Source: Chitinophagia bacterium (GTDB lineage: Bacteria; Bacteroidota; Bacteroidia; Chitinophagales; Chitinophagaceae). From it: DNA of 9,630 nt. The stretch spans positions 1-9,630 of the forward strand of contig RGMU01000047.1 in NCBI GenBank assembly GCA_010021705.1, in the 5' to 3' direction. Below the pieces are notes generated by a model. It saw only the letters and a program-made list of their open reading frames with translations. It ran no database searches and was not told where the DNA came from. Below, piece after piece: positions 1 to 7,015 of this stretch. Within the stretch, counting starts at the first letter, position 1, and every line of letters starts with the position of its first letter. The translations under genes and the position numbers were made by a program.

Positions 1-502
1 AAGAAAGCGGGTGCAGTTGTATGCGTAATTCTTTTTCTATTTCATCTATTAAGTCAAACGGAAATTTACCGTCCCTGTCCAACTTATTTACGAATACTAT
101 CACCGGCGTATCCCGCATACGGCACACCTCCATTAGCTTGCGGGTTTGCTCTTCTACGCCGTTTACGCTGTCCACCACCAATATTACACTGTCCACAGCC
201 GTAAGGGTGCGATAGGTATCTTCGGCAAAGTCTTTGTGACCGGGTGTATCTAAAAGGTTAATTAACACGCCATTGTATTCAAAGCTCATTACCGATGTAG
301 CCACCGATATACCCCTTTGCCGTTCTATTTCCATAAAGTCGCTGGTGGCATGTTTTTTTATCTTATTGCTTTTCACAGCCCCTGCCACTTGTATAGCCCC
401 GCCAAACAGCAATAGTTTTTCGGTGAGGGTGGTTTTACCCGCATCGGGGTGGGAAATAATGGCAAATGTTTTTCGTTTGGCTATTTCTGCTTCGTAACTC
501 AT
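1..502 (-). CDS. prfC: Peptide chain release factor 3, N-terminal part (cut by window edge)
   Basis: RF3 is the cytoplasmic translational GTPase that recycles RF1/RF2 from the ribosome after peptide release. Reverse-strand translation from the ATG at 502 gives 167 residues with the full GTPase signature. The P-loop HPDAGKTT is at 18-25, the effector-loop RGIS at 63-66, DTPGH at 85-89 and NKLD at 139-142. The stretches EDTYRTLTAVD and TRKLMEV, and the opening KRKTFAIISHPDAGKTT, are typical of RF3 and separate it from EF-G and LepA, as far as I recall those families. The family is usually about 525-530 residues, so roughly the first third is present. The rest lies beyond position 1. The ATG has no Shine-Dalgarno sequence, which is normal for Bacteroidota, and a -7 element lies about 58 bp upstream. 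The gene is divergent from the broken dehydrogenase at 651. Confidence 0.95.
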   Translation of the reverse strand, partial: MSYEAEIAKRKTFAIISHPDAGKTTLTEKLLLFGGAIQVAGAVKSNKIKKHATSDFMEIERQRGISVATSVMSFEYNGVLINLLDTPGHKDFAEDTYRTLTAVDSVILVVDSVNGVEEQTRKLMEVCRMRDTPVIVFVNKLDRDGKFPFDLIDEIEKELRIQLHPLS

Positions 503-559
503 GAATAATAATTTGTTGCCAATGCCCGCACCGGGGCAGTAGCCAATCTAAATATAGCG

Positions 560-567
560 CAAAAGTA
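560..567 (-). promoter_or_regulatory. Candidate Bacteroidota -7 promoter element for prfC
   Basis: The minus strand reads TACTTTTG here, a full match to the Bacteroidota sigma-ABfr -7 consensus TAnnTTTG. It lies 57 bp upstream of the prfC ATG. A clear TTG-type -33 element is not seen at the expected distance; the nearest candidate is a GTTTAC stretch around 589-594. The element sits in the 148-bp divergent region shared with the gene at 651. Confidence 0.5.
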
Positions 568-638
568 GCTATTAACTTGCGTAGAGTGTAAACCCATTTT
601 TTTATTATATCCTTTATATTTATAAGCCATACAGTGCT

Positions 639-646
639 TACCTTTG
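639..646 (+). promoter_or_regulatory. Candidate -7 promoter element abutting the start of the broken dehydrogenase gene
   Basis: TACCTTTG matches the Bacteroidota -7 consensus TAnnTTTG completely. Only four bases separate it from the ATG at 651. With the usual start-site distance, transcription would begin at or very near that ATG, so the transcript would be leaderless or nearly so. No convincing -33 TTG was found upstream. The motif persists although the gene it serves is disrupted. Confidence 0.5.
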
Positions 647-650
647 CAAT

Positions 651-1755
651 ATGAGCAATTACTACAATCCGCAGGCTTGTTTAGAGGCGGATGTGATAGA
701 TATATTAAGGCAAGATGCAGCACTTGCCGAAGGCATGGCAAGTTAAGGGAAAGGCAAATAGCGGTAATTATGGAGCAACAGTGGCTAAATATTATGCTAC
801 CTCGCTATTATTACGGTAAACAATTACCCTTGCCCGACTTAGCTAAGCAAGTAGAAGCCATTGCCTGTGCCGACTCAAGTGTGGGCTGGGTGTGGCTTTG
901 TGTGCGGGTGCGGGCTGGTTTGGGGGGCACTTAAACCCTGAATTTGCCATGCGCCTGTTTGCCACCGATACCACTTGGTTAGCCGGTAGCGGGGCTGTGG
1001 GTACAGCTACAAAGGTGGGCAATCAATACCGCATAACCGGCTATTGGCAATATGCCTCCGGTGCACAAAATGCCACTGCCTTTACCATGAATTGCGCTTT
1101 GCAGGAGAATGGCACACCGTTGAAAAACCCTGACGGCACGCCTACGATAGTTTCCGTTGTGTTAATGAAAGACGAAATAACAGTCCATGCTACATGGAAT
1201 GCCATGGGCTTGGTGGCTTCCGGCACTCATGCCTTTGAAGCTAAAGATGTATTGGTGAGTGAAGATAGGCTCTTTTATACACACAAACCCGTTATAGCAC
1301 AACCGTTGTACCAATATCCCTTTTTGCAAATGGCAGAGGTGGTATTAGCCTCTACGGTATGTGGCATGGGTTTCCACTTTTTAGACCTGTGCGACAAGGC
1401 AATAACAGGCAAAGCCTCTGCCGAAAAAGGCACTTATGAAAAATATGAAAACATAGCCATTGCCTATAATAAGCTGTTTGACAAATTTCTTGCGCTAAGG
1501 CAAAAAATGCACTACGCCTTAGACGTGTCTTGGCAGCAGTGTATGGATAATAAACCCATTAAGCCCGCTGCGCTGTTTAAGGTAAGTTCCACTGCTAATG
1601 CGTGCACCAATATGCTACGTGAGGTGGTGAGTGCCTTATAACCCTATTGCGGCTTAAAAGCAGCCGATAAAAATAGCACTATCAATTGCGTTTGGCGGGA
1701 TATTAACACTGCACTCATGCACCCGCTTCTGTTAGCAGACGGAAATTTGCTCTAA
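651..1755 (+). pseudogene. Disrupted acyl-CoA dehydrogenase-like flavoprotein gene (two frameshifts, one internal stop)
   Basis: Three consecutive reading frames together spell one protein of the acyl-CoA dehydrogenase superfamily, most like the HsaA/DszC-type branch. Frame one runs from the ATG at 651 to a TAA at 744-746. The homology then continues one frame back from about 740 (KLRERQIAVIMEQQ). It shifts back again near 890-895, where GWV is followed by ALCAGAGWFGGHLNP. An in-frame TAA at 1639-1641 interrupts the C-terminal part. The same frame continues after it with PYCGLKAA and VWRDINTALMHPLL, matching the C-terminal signature (VWRDIHTASQHALL-like), to a TAA at 1753-1755. Adding one base at each shift makes the span exactly 368 codons. 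Other visible parts are TGYWQYASGA in the middle domain and a MGLVASGTHAFEAKDVLV strand. Members bind FMN or FAD and oxidise or monooxygenate their substrate; the substrate here is unknown. Sequencing error is possible, but the other complete genes in the window are intact. Confidence 0.85.
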
Positions 1756-1768
1756 ATGCTATTATGCC

Positions 1769-3271
1769 TTAATTGGCATTCCATATCAGCTTTTCCATGT
1801 TAGCATTACCTTCTATCAGGCTTGCACGATAGGTCTCTTGTGGTTGCCACTTATTCAGGTCAATATTTTTTCTTTGCATTTTGGCACTCCAAAGTATTTG
1901 CTTCTTTCTATTGACAATAAACAGCGTGCTATAAGGCGTGCACAGAGAAACAAACAAATTGCCACCTTTCATAGGTATTACATTACCCCCGCTTGTGCTT
2001 CTTTTTTCAGACTGTTGTATTGGAGAATTTTCTTCACTTGGGCAGTCCATTTCCCATGTTTTGCGCAAAGTGGTGTTGCTTTCCATGCGCATAACAATAA
2101 CTTTAGGCATAGCACGGTTGCACATATTGTTGTTATAAACAGCTATTTCACTGCCATTAATAATTTTGATGCCGTGTTGGTCGCAAAATAGTTCGCCCTC
2201 AAGTCCGTTGTATAAGCCGTTAACTTTGCCTTCGGGATAGGTGATACTCACTACATGGTTGATATTTTTTATACTCACATAAACGCATTTATTGTCCGGA
2301 GAATAGAAAAACGCATTTTCATGTAGGTCGGGTATTTTGCGGGTACTTTTTAGGGTCTCACTGATTTTATATTTTTTGTAAAAATCGGCACAGTGCCACA
2401 CCCACTCCACTTTTTTAGCTTTATTATAAACTATGATATTGCTAAACTGCATTTGGCGTGTGGCAGCGGGGGCATTTTCTTGTAGTGTATCCAATAATGT
2501 GGGCAATGCTCCGGAGTCGCGTGCTGCATAAACAGTTTTGGTTTGCCATCCTAATACCCAGTATTCTTCGTTGGCTTGCTTTGTAAACTCATGGTGGTAT
2601 TTTTCGGTGCGTTCTCCATTCACCTTGCCGTCATCGGGTGCTTGCCATAGCAAGTTGCCGTCATAGTCAATCTCAATAGCACTGTTGCCTAACAGTAGCG
2701 TTAAGCTGTTGTTAGTGCCACTTAGCTTGAGGTCGCGTATACTAATGGTCTTGTCATTTGTATCCTTTATTGGGGGTAAAAACCATATCGGCTCTCCGGA
2801 ATTGTCATAAATAGTACGCGTAGCGTCATGCAAAATATACATATCCTTAAAAGCCGGTTGGTTTTTTTCTATAACCATTTTGTACAGTTGTGTATCGGTA
2901 TAAGGATTGTAAAGGGTGGAAAAGCGATAAATTGGGCTGTTGCCGGCAGTACTTCCTGCGGGATATATTCGCCATGAATAGGTAGCCCCAAAGGCAGGCA
3001 CTTTGGCTACTATTTTGGGGCTATTAGCCGTTTTTTTAAGCAAAATATGCTCCTTAAAGCTATTATCTGCATTCCAACTACTTTCTGCTATTTCCAAACA
3101 ATACTTGGAACATCCGGCTATCGGAGGGACAGAAAAGCCTATTAAACGATAGTGTAGCTTAGCATCCGGTGCAGGGTGCACTTGCGCAAGTGCGCTTTGG
3201 GCTATAAACAGGGCAATTATGCTGAAAGCGTACAGCAAGCGGGCTTTGCGTAAAGTAAAAAAGGGTTTCAT
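1769..3271 (-). CDS. Exported arylsulfotransferase (ASST)-like beta-propeller protein
   Basis: This 500-residue protein starts with a signal peptide (basic n-region, hydrophobic stretch about 12-28, likely cut after SALA at residue 29), so it acts in the periplasm or outside. Residues about 35-118 look like an Ig/fibronectin-type beta-sandwich (ATYSWRIYPAG). The rest resembles the six-bladed propeller of aryl-sulfate sulfotransferases, which move sulfate between phenols through a sulfo-histidine. ASST-like landmarks are KYHHEFT (224-230, His226/227), DLHENAFFYSPDN (315-327, His317), YVSIKNINHV (331-340) and FCDQHG followed by NGSEIAVYNNN (362-382, His366). The Arg expected in the segment after the second His is a Lys (335) here, so transferase activity is uncertain. 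The start lies 22 bp after the acyl-CoA reductase stop, suggesting cotranscription. It converges on the broken dehydrogenase. The alternative is a non-catalytic propeller with a binding role. Confidence 0.65.
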   Translation of the reverse strand: MKPFFTLRKARLLYAFSIIALFIAQSALAQVHPAPDAKLHYRLIGFSVPPIAGCSKYCLEIAESSWNADNSFKEHILLKKTANSPKIVAKVPAFGATYSWRIYPAGSTAGNSPIYRFSTLYNPYTDTQLYKMVIEKNQPAFKDMYILHDATRTIYDNSGEPIWFLPPIKDTNDKTISIRDLKLSGTNNSLTLLLGNSAIEIDYDGNLLWQAPDDGKVNGERTEKYHHEFTKQANEEYWVLGWQTKTVYAARDSGALPTLLDTLQENAPAATRQMQFSNIIVYNKAKKVEWVWHCADFYKKYKISETLKSTRKIPDLHENAFFYSPDNKCVYVSIKNINHVVSITYPEGKVNGLYNGLEGELFCDQHGIKIINGSEIAVYNNNMCNRAMPKVIVMRMESNTTLRKTWEMDCPSEENSPIQQSEKRSTSGGNVIPMKGGNLFVSLCTPYSTLFIVNRKKQILWSAKMQRKNIDLNKWQPQETYRASLIEGNANMEKLIWNAN

Positions 3272-3293
3272 GGTAGTTAGGTAATTGGTAAAG

Positions 3294-4292
3294 CTATAAA
3301 GAAGTTAGAAAAGCCATAGTATCGGCATTGTCGGCATATTCATTTAATTTTGGCTTTTGTGCCATGCCAAAAGGAATATATTGCTCGCCTATAATGGCTT
3401 GTATGTTGTCATCAACCTTCAGGCGCGCAGCCCCCTCGTTTATATCAGTGTAAAAATGGTAATGCAATACACTTACCGCAGAAAATGGCAAAGCATTTTC
3501 TACTAACAATAAACTACCATTGGTCATATATTTCACGCCATTAAGCAAATAAATAGCTAAGTGGTAGTCATAGTTATTTTTGTATTTATGGTGGTTAATA
3601 TAATCTTCATATTTAAGGCAGGCAGTTAGCAGTGGTTCAAAGTTATACCCTTGGGGCACAAGTACCTGCGTAATGCTACGGCAACCCAAGCCGTAATATA
3701 AAAATATATCATTTGCCAATAGCTCTAACTCGTTAGTTGTTTCCTGCCCGGTAAGCAACGCTACCGATGTTTTGCCTTTGCGTATTAAATGGGGCTTTTT
3801 GCCAAAATATTCATAAAAATAGCGCGATGTGTTGTTGCTTCCAGTAGCTATATAGGCATCGCAACCCTTTAGATTATCCGCAATGGTAATGTAGTCGGTT
3901 AAGGCGTGTTGCCACTCCGTTAGCAGATTTATGATATAACTTAATAATACAGCATCCTTGGATGATAGCTTTATTTTTAGTTTATGATTACTTAAAAAAC
4001 CACACAAAAAGTCGTGAAAGCCTACTAAGGGTATATTTCCTGCCATTACCATACCCACTGTTTGGGTGGAAGAGGAGAGAGGGTACTGGCTTATCCACGC
4101 CTGCAATTTGCCGGCGTTTAGGTATTCTTCTACTATATTATTTACCGCAGTAAGAATATGGCTTTGCGTAAACCATGCGTTGGCTTGCGTGGCTCGTTCT
4201 ATGGTTTGCTGCCAATCTTCGCTTGAGGCAAGTAAATGGGACTTTAGTTTTTCTAATAATTGCAGCTTTTCAGGAAGGGATATGGCTGACAT
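3294..4292 (-). CDS. LuxC-like acyl-CoA reductase (PF05893 type)
   Basis: The protein resembles the LuxC acyl-CoA reductase family, which is related to aldehyde dehydrogenases and reduces acyl-CoA or an acyl-enzyme to the aldehyde with NADPH. Visible signatures are VGMVMAGNIPLVGFHDFLCG, followed by KLKIKLSSKD, and YYGLGCRSITQVLVP, whose Cys204 fits the acyl-accepting cysteine. I start it at the ATG at 4292 (332 residues). An in-frame ATG at 4343 would add 17 residues but would overlap the end of the upstream methylase gene by 34 bp. The chosen start leaves a 17-bp gap and begins MSAISLPEKLQLLEKL. The family is often longer in luminous bacteria (about 480 residues); shorter versions are common in Bacteroidota. 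No luxD, luxE or luciferase genes are nearby, so luminescence is not implied. The physiological acyl substrate is unknown. It is cytoplasmic and sits mid-operon. Confidence 0.8.
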   Translation of the reverse strand: MSAISLPEKLQLLEKLKSHLLASSEDWQQTIERATQANAWFTQSHILTAVNNIVEEYLNAGKLQAWISQYPLSSSTQTVGMVMAGNIPLVGFHDFLCGFLSNHKLKIKLSSKDAVLLSYIINLLTEWQHALTDYITIADNLKGCDAYIATGSNNTSRYFYEYFGKKPHLIRKGKTSVALLTGQETTNELELLANDIFLYYGLGCRSITQVLVPQGYNFEPLLTACLKYEDYINHHKYKNNYDYHLAIYLLNGVKYMTNGSLLLVENALPFSAVSVLHYHFYTDINEGAARLKVDDNIQAIIGEQYIPFGMAQKPKLNEYADNADTMAFLTSL

Positions 4293-4309
4293 GGTATTGA
4301 TATTTAAAG

Positions 4310-4846
4310 TTAAACAGAAAACCGGCTTCTTCTTAGTTCCCACAGCACTATTCCCGCAGCTACGGCAATATTGAAGGAGTGCTTATCGCCCACTTGCGGA
4401 ATTTCAATGCAATAGTTGCAAAGCGATAATGCTGTATCGCTAACACCATCTACCTCATTGCCTAATATAATGGCTACTTTAGGAGGCAATTCTGCCACAG
4501 CTTGATTCAGCAATATGCTGTGATGGGCTTGCTCTATACCGGCTATGGAGTAGCCCGATTTGCCGGCATGGAGTATAGCTTCTTCAATGTTGGAAAAATA
4601 ACGCCATTTTACAGTTTCTGTTGCTCCTAAAGCTGCTTTTTGAATATCTCGGTGGGGGGGCTGTGGGGTATAGCCTACTAAATATACTTCATTCACCCCC
4701 ATAGCATCACAACTACGGAATATGGCTCCCACATTGTGCATACTTCTTACGTTTTCTAAAATAACGGCAATTTCAATACCATTATAAACGCTTTTATATT
4801 CGTAGTTTTGGTGGGCAATGTATTCCATTGCCTTTTTCTGAAACAT
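4310..4846 (-). CDS. TrmH/SpoU-family RNA 2'-O-methyltransferase
   Basis: This 178-residue SPOUT-class methylase carries all three SpoU motifs. Motif 1 is ENVRSMHNVGAIFR (31-44), motif 2 is ILGNEVDGVS (127-136), and motif 3 is IEIPQVGDKHSFNIAVAAG (147-165). Together these form the knotted S-adenosylmethionine site and dimer interface. The PQPPHRDIQKAALGATE stretch (61-77) is typical of the short Bacteroidota version without an extra RNA-binding domain. The family methylates ribose 2'-OH groups in tRNA or rRNA; which site is modified cannot be told from sequence. The first Met is taken as the start, but Met7 is a possible alternative. The 45-bp gap upstream contains ATAGTTTG at 4867-4874 on the minus strand, a one-mismatch -7-like element, so the gene could start its own transcript. 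The next gene follows after 17 bp. Confidence 0.9.
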   Translation of the reverse strand: MFQKKAMEYIAHQNYEYKSVYNGIEIAVILENVRSMHNVGAIFRSCDAMGVNEVYLVGYTPQPPHRDIQKAALGATETVKWRYFSNIEEAILHAGKSGYSIAGIEQAHHSILLNQAVAELPPKVAIILGNEVDGVSDTALSLCNYCIEIPQVGDKHSFNIAVAAGIVLWELRRSRFSV

Positions 4847-4891
4847 GAAGCCTAAGTTAAAATTGGCAAACTATGCTTTGCCTACACACAA

Positions 4892-5659
4892 TTAATTATC
4901 CAATACTACGCGAAAGCCTAAATAGTTGCTTTTGGCAGACGGCACATAAGCGGCACGCCTTATCACAGAAAGGTCTTCTTTTTCAGTGTTCCATGAACCG
5001 CCTCTCACTACTTTAGAAATACCGGTAGCGGGCCCTTTAGGGTTAGTGATGTCATTTTTGCTACCGTAACCTTTGGCATACCAGTCAGCACACCATTCTT
5101 CTACATTGCCGGTCATATCGTGAATCATAAGTTTGTTGGGTTGCTTTTTGCCTACGGGGTGTGGGTGGTCTTTGGAGTTGCCTTCATACCATGCTATGGT
5201 TTGTAGCAATCTTTTACCACTGTAAGGCAACATGTGATTTTCATTTTCTTTGTCTCCACCTCTTGCGGCATATTCCCATTCGGATTCTGTAGGCAAACGG
5301 TAGTTTTTGCCGGTAAGCTGGTTCAGCTTTTGGATAAAAGTAGCCACATCTTCCCAACTAACATTAGTAACGGGGCAGTCATCGCAGTGCGTAAAATAGG
5401 CTGGGTTTACATTCATAACCGCTTTCCACTGTTCTTGTGTAATTTCATATTTGCTTATAGAATAGCCTGAAAGCGTTACGGTATGTGCCGGACGGCGGTC
5501 TATGGCTCCGGAGTCGCTCCCCATATCAAACTTTCCGCCTTTTACGCTAACCATTGCAATATCAAGCACATTTTTAGTTGTGCTTTCTTTATTATTGTCT
5601 TTTGCACATAGCGTGTTTAGCGTACATAGGAACAAAAAAATAAATACTATTTTTTTCAT
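4892..5659 (-). CDS. Exported FGE-sulfatase (SUMF1-like) domain protein without the catalytic cysteine pair
   Basis: The 255-residue product begins with a signal peptide (MKKIVFIFLFLCTLNTLCA, then KDNN). Cys18 gives only a poor lipobox. Residues about 35-253 are a complete FGE-sulfatase domain (PF03781): KYEITQEQWKAVM (70-82), RLPTESEWEYAARGG (121-135), GNVEEWCADWY (184-194), VVRGGSW (217-223) and the terminal LGFRVV (247-252). Formylglycine-generating enzymes oxidise a sulfatase cysteine using a Cys pair in a CxxxxC motif before the final GFR. Here that stretch reads RRAAYVPSAKSNYLGFR and has no cysteine. The only nearby pair is HCDDC at 91-95, at a different place in the fold. Formylglycine formation is therefore unlikely. 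A structural or binding role, as for GldJ/GldK-type Bacteroidota proteins with this domain, fits better. It lies 45 bp upstream of the methylase gene. Confidence 0.85.
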   Translation of the reverse strand: MKKIVFIFLFLCTLNTLCAKDNNKESTTKNVLDIAMVSVKGGKFDMGSDSGAIDRRPAHTVTLSGYSISKYEITQEQWKAVMNVNPAYFTHCDDCPVTNVSWEDVATFIQKLNQLTGKNYRLPTESEWEYAARGGDKENENHMLPYSGKRLLQTIAWYEGNSKDHPHPVGKKQPNKLMIHDMTGNVEEWCADWYAKGYGSKNDITNPKGPATGISKVVRGGSWNTEKEDLSVIRRAAYVPSAKSNYLGFRVVLDN

Positions 5660-5718
5660 ATAAAATGATGAATAAATATGCCTGAAATGAGGTTAAAACT
5701 AATTTCGCTTTAAGTGCA

Positions 5719-5726
5719 TAAAGGTA
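5719..5726 (-). promoter_or_regulatory. Weak candidate -7 element upstream of the FGE-domain gene
   Basis: The minus strand reads TACCTTTA, one mismatch from TAnnTTTG (last base A instead of G), 59 bp before the ATG at 5659. It lies in the 152-bp gap after the Mrp gene, the largest gap inside this minus-strand block, where a new transcript could plausibly begin. No -33 element at the usual spacing was found. Confidence 0.25.
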
Positions 5727-5811
5727 ATAAGATTATTTTTCATTTTACTCCAATTTTGGTATTGGGGGTTAATAAATGTGCATAAATCACCTTAATTACC
5801 TTGTCATGGGG

Positions 5812-6909
5812 CTATTCTACTATTTCCACAACTTTTGTAGGGGCAATGTTGGCATTGCGCATAGCCACATTGCGGGCTACATTTTTAGCCAATTTTTCAA
5901 AGGCTTCTCGGGCAATGGCATCGCTATCTAAGCCCGCGGGTATGCCGTTATCCCCCCCTTCTCGTATAGATTGCACTAAGGGTATTTCGCCTAAGTAGGG
6001 CAGACCATATTGCTCTGCAAGCTGCTTTGCCCCCCCGCTTCCAAAGATGTAGTATTTGTTGTTAGGCAATTCTGCCGGTGTAAAATAAGCCATATTTTCT
6101 ACCACACCTAATATTGGCACATTGATTTGCTGCTGCTTAAACATCATAATAGCCTTTTGGGCATCGGCTGCGGCTACTGCTTGCGGCGTGGATACAATAA
6201 CTGCACCCGTAATAGGCACACTTTGTGCTATGGTAAGGTGCACATCGCCGGTGCCGGGCGGCATGTCTAATATTAGATAATCTAATGCACCCCAATATAC
6301 ATCATTGATAAACTGCTTTAAGGCAGAACTTGCCATAGGACCTCGCCATATCACGGCTTGGTCGTCTTCTATTAATAACCCTATAGACATGGCAGATATG
6401 CCATATTTTAGAATAGGCACTATCATACCCTTACCAATTATAGTGGTCATTTTGGGGCGTTCATGCTTTATGCCCAACATAATGGGAATAGATGGTCCGT
6501 AAATATCGGCATCTAACAAGCCTACGGTAGCCCCCTGTTGGGCTAAGGACAGAGCTAAATTTACCGCAACGGTGGACTTTCCTACACCACCCTTGCCCGA
6601 TGCCACTACAATAATGTTTTTTACTTCGGCAAGTACGTTTTTATTGTCCTTTCTGTTGGCAGTAACTTTGGCGGTAAGGTTTACCTTTACCACTGCTTGT
6701 TTATCTATAAAGTGGTGTATGGCATTGATGCAGGCGCGCTCTATCAGGTCTTTAAGCGGGCAGGCAGGGGTGGTAAGGACTACCGTAAATGCCACTTCAA
6801 TGCCGTTGATGTGGATATCTTGTATCATATTAAGCGTTACAAGGTCTTTTCCTAAATCAGGCTCTTCCACGTGGCTTAACGCAGCCAAAACAGATTCTTG
6901 GGTAATCAT
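5812..6909 (-). CDS. Mrp/ApbC-type P-loop ATPase, iron-sulfur carrier family
   Basis: This cytoplasmic 365-residue protein has an N-terminal MIP18/DUF59 domain (about 1-90, with TTPACPL and its conserved Cys50). It is followed by an Mrp/NBP35-type deviant Walker ATPase: GKGGVGKST at 105-113, LLDADIYGPS at 131-140, WRGPMAS about 188-194 and DMPPGTGD at 215-222. The family carries or helps assemble Fe-S clusters. Most members have a CxxC pair for the bridging cluster just after ENM; here the segment is ENMAYFTPAELPNNKYYIFG without cysteines. This form is also seen in other Bacteroidota, as far as I know. The ATG at 6909 is chosen because MITQESVLAALSHVEEPDLG is the family's natural start. An upstream in-frame ATG at 6957 would lie beyond the -7 promoter element at 6944-6951. 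The gene is divergent from the small envelope gene at 7016. Confidence 0.93.
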   Translation of the reverse strand: MITQESVLAALSHVEEPDLGKDLVTLNMIQDIHINGIEVAFTVVLTTPACPLKDLIERACINAIHHFIDKQAVVKVNLTAKVTANRKDNKNVLAEVKNIIVVASGKGGVGKSTVAVNLALSLAQQGATVGLLDADIYGPSIPIMLGIKHERPKMTTIIGKGMIVPILKYGISAMSIGLLIEDDQAVIWRGPMASSALKQFINDVYWGALDYLILDMPPGTGDVHLTIAQSVPITGAVIVSTPQAVAAADAQKAIMMFKQQQINVPILGVVENMAYFTPAELPNNKYYIFGSGGAKQLAEQYGLPYLGEIPLVQSIREGGDNGIPAGLDSDAIAREAFEKLAKNVARNVAMRNANIAPTKVVEIVE

Positions 6910-6943
6910 GCAAATATATGTTAAAGAATAAAATTTAACGCTA

Positions 6944-6951
6944 CAAAGATA
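6944..6951 (-). promoter_or_regulatory. Candidate -7 promoter element for the Mrp gene
   Basis: The minus strand reads TATCTTTG, a full match to TAnnTTTG, 34 bp upstream of the ATG at 6909. It makes the further-upstream in-frame ATG at 6957 untenable, because that codon would precede the transcript. No clear TTG was seen at the -33 position. Confidence 0.55.
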
Positions 6952-6983
6952 AGGCAAACTCGCATAAATTCCGTTTCCGGTGC

Positions 6984-6991
6984 TAATTTTA
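6984..6991 (+). promoter_or_regulatory. Weak candidate -7 element for the envelope-protein gene at 7016
   Basis: TAATTTTA differs from TAnnTTTG only at the last base and lies 24 bp before the ATG at 7016. With the opposing element at 6944-6951 it would form a compact divergent promoter region between the Mrp gene and this gene. There is no visible -33 partner. Confidence 0.25.
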
Positions 6992-7015
6992 CAATTATTG
7001 CTTGCCGATTATTTT

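Noticed and set aside
651..746. A separate 31-codon ORF from the ATG at 651 to the TAA at 744, as a small protein or leader peptide
   Set aside because: Its sequence flows directly into the dehydrogenase homology in the next frame, so it is the N-terminal part of the broken gene.
735..900. Programmed -1 frameshifting joining the three frames of the dehydrogenase
   Set aside because: No slippery heptamer is present at either junction, two shifts would be needed, and an in-frame stop at 1639 would still truncate the product.
1755..1785. Short inverted repeat ATGCC/GGCAT around the ASST-like stop codon as a terminator between convergent genes
   Set aside because: The stem is only 5 bp with no T-run, too weak to call.
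1838..2191. Plus-strand ORF of 117 codons inside the ASST-like gene
   Set aside because: It lies opposite a well-supported coding gene, has no recognisable domain and has low-complexity shadow composition.
1769..5659. A sulfatase/sulfate-ester gene cluster built from the ASST-like and FGE-like genes
   Set aside because: No sulfatase gene is present, the FGE-like protein lacks its catalytic cysteines, and an RNA methylase and a reductase lie between the two.
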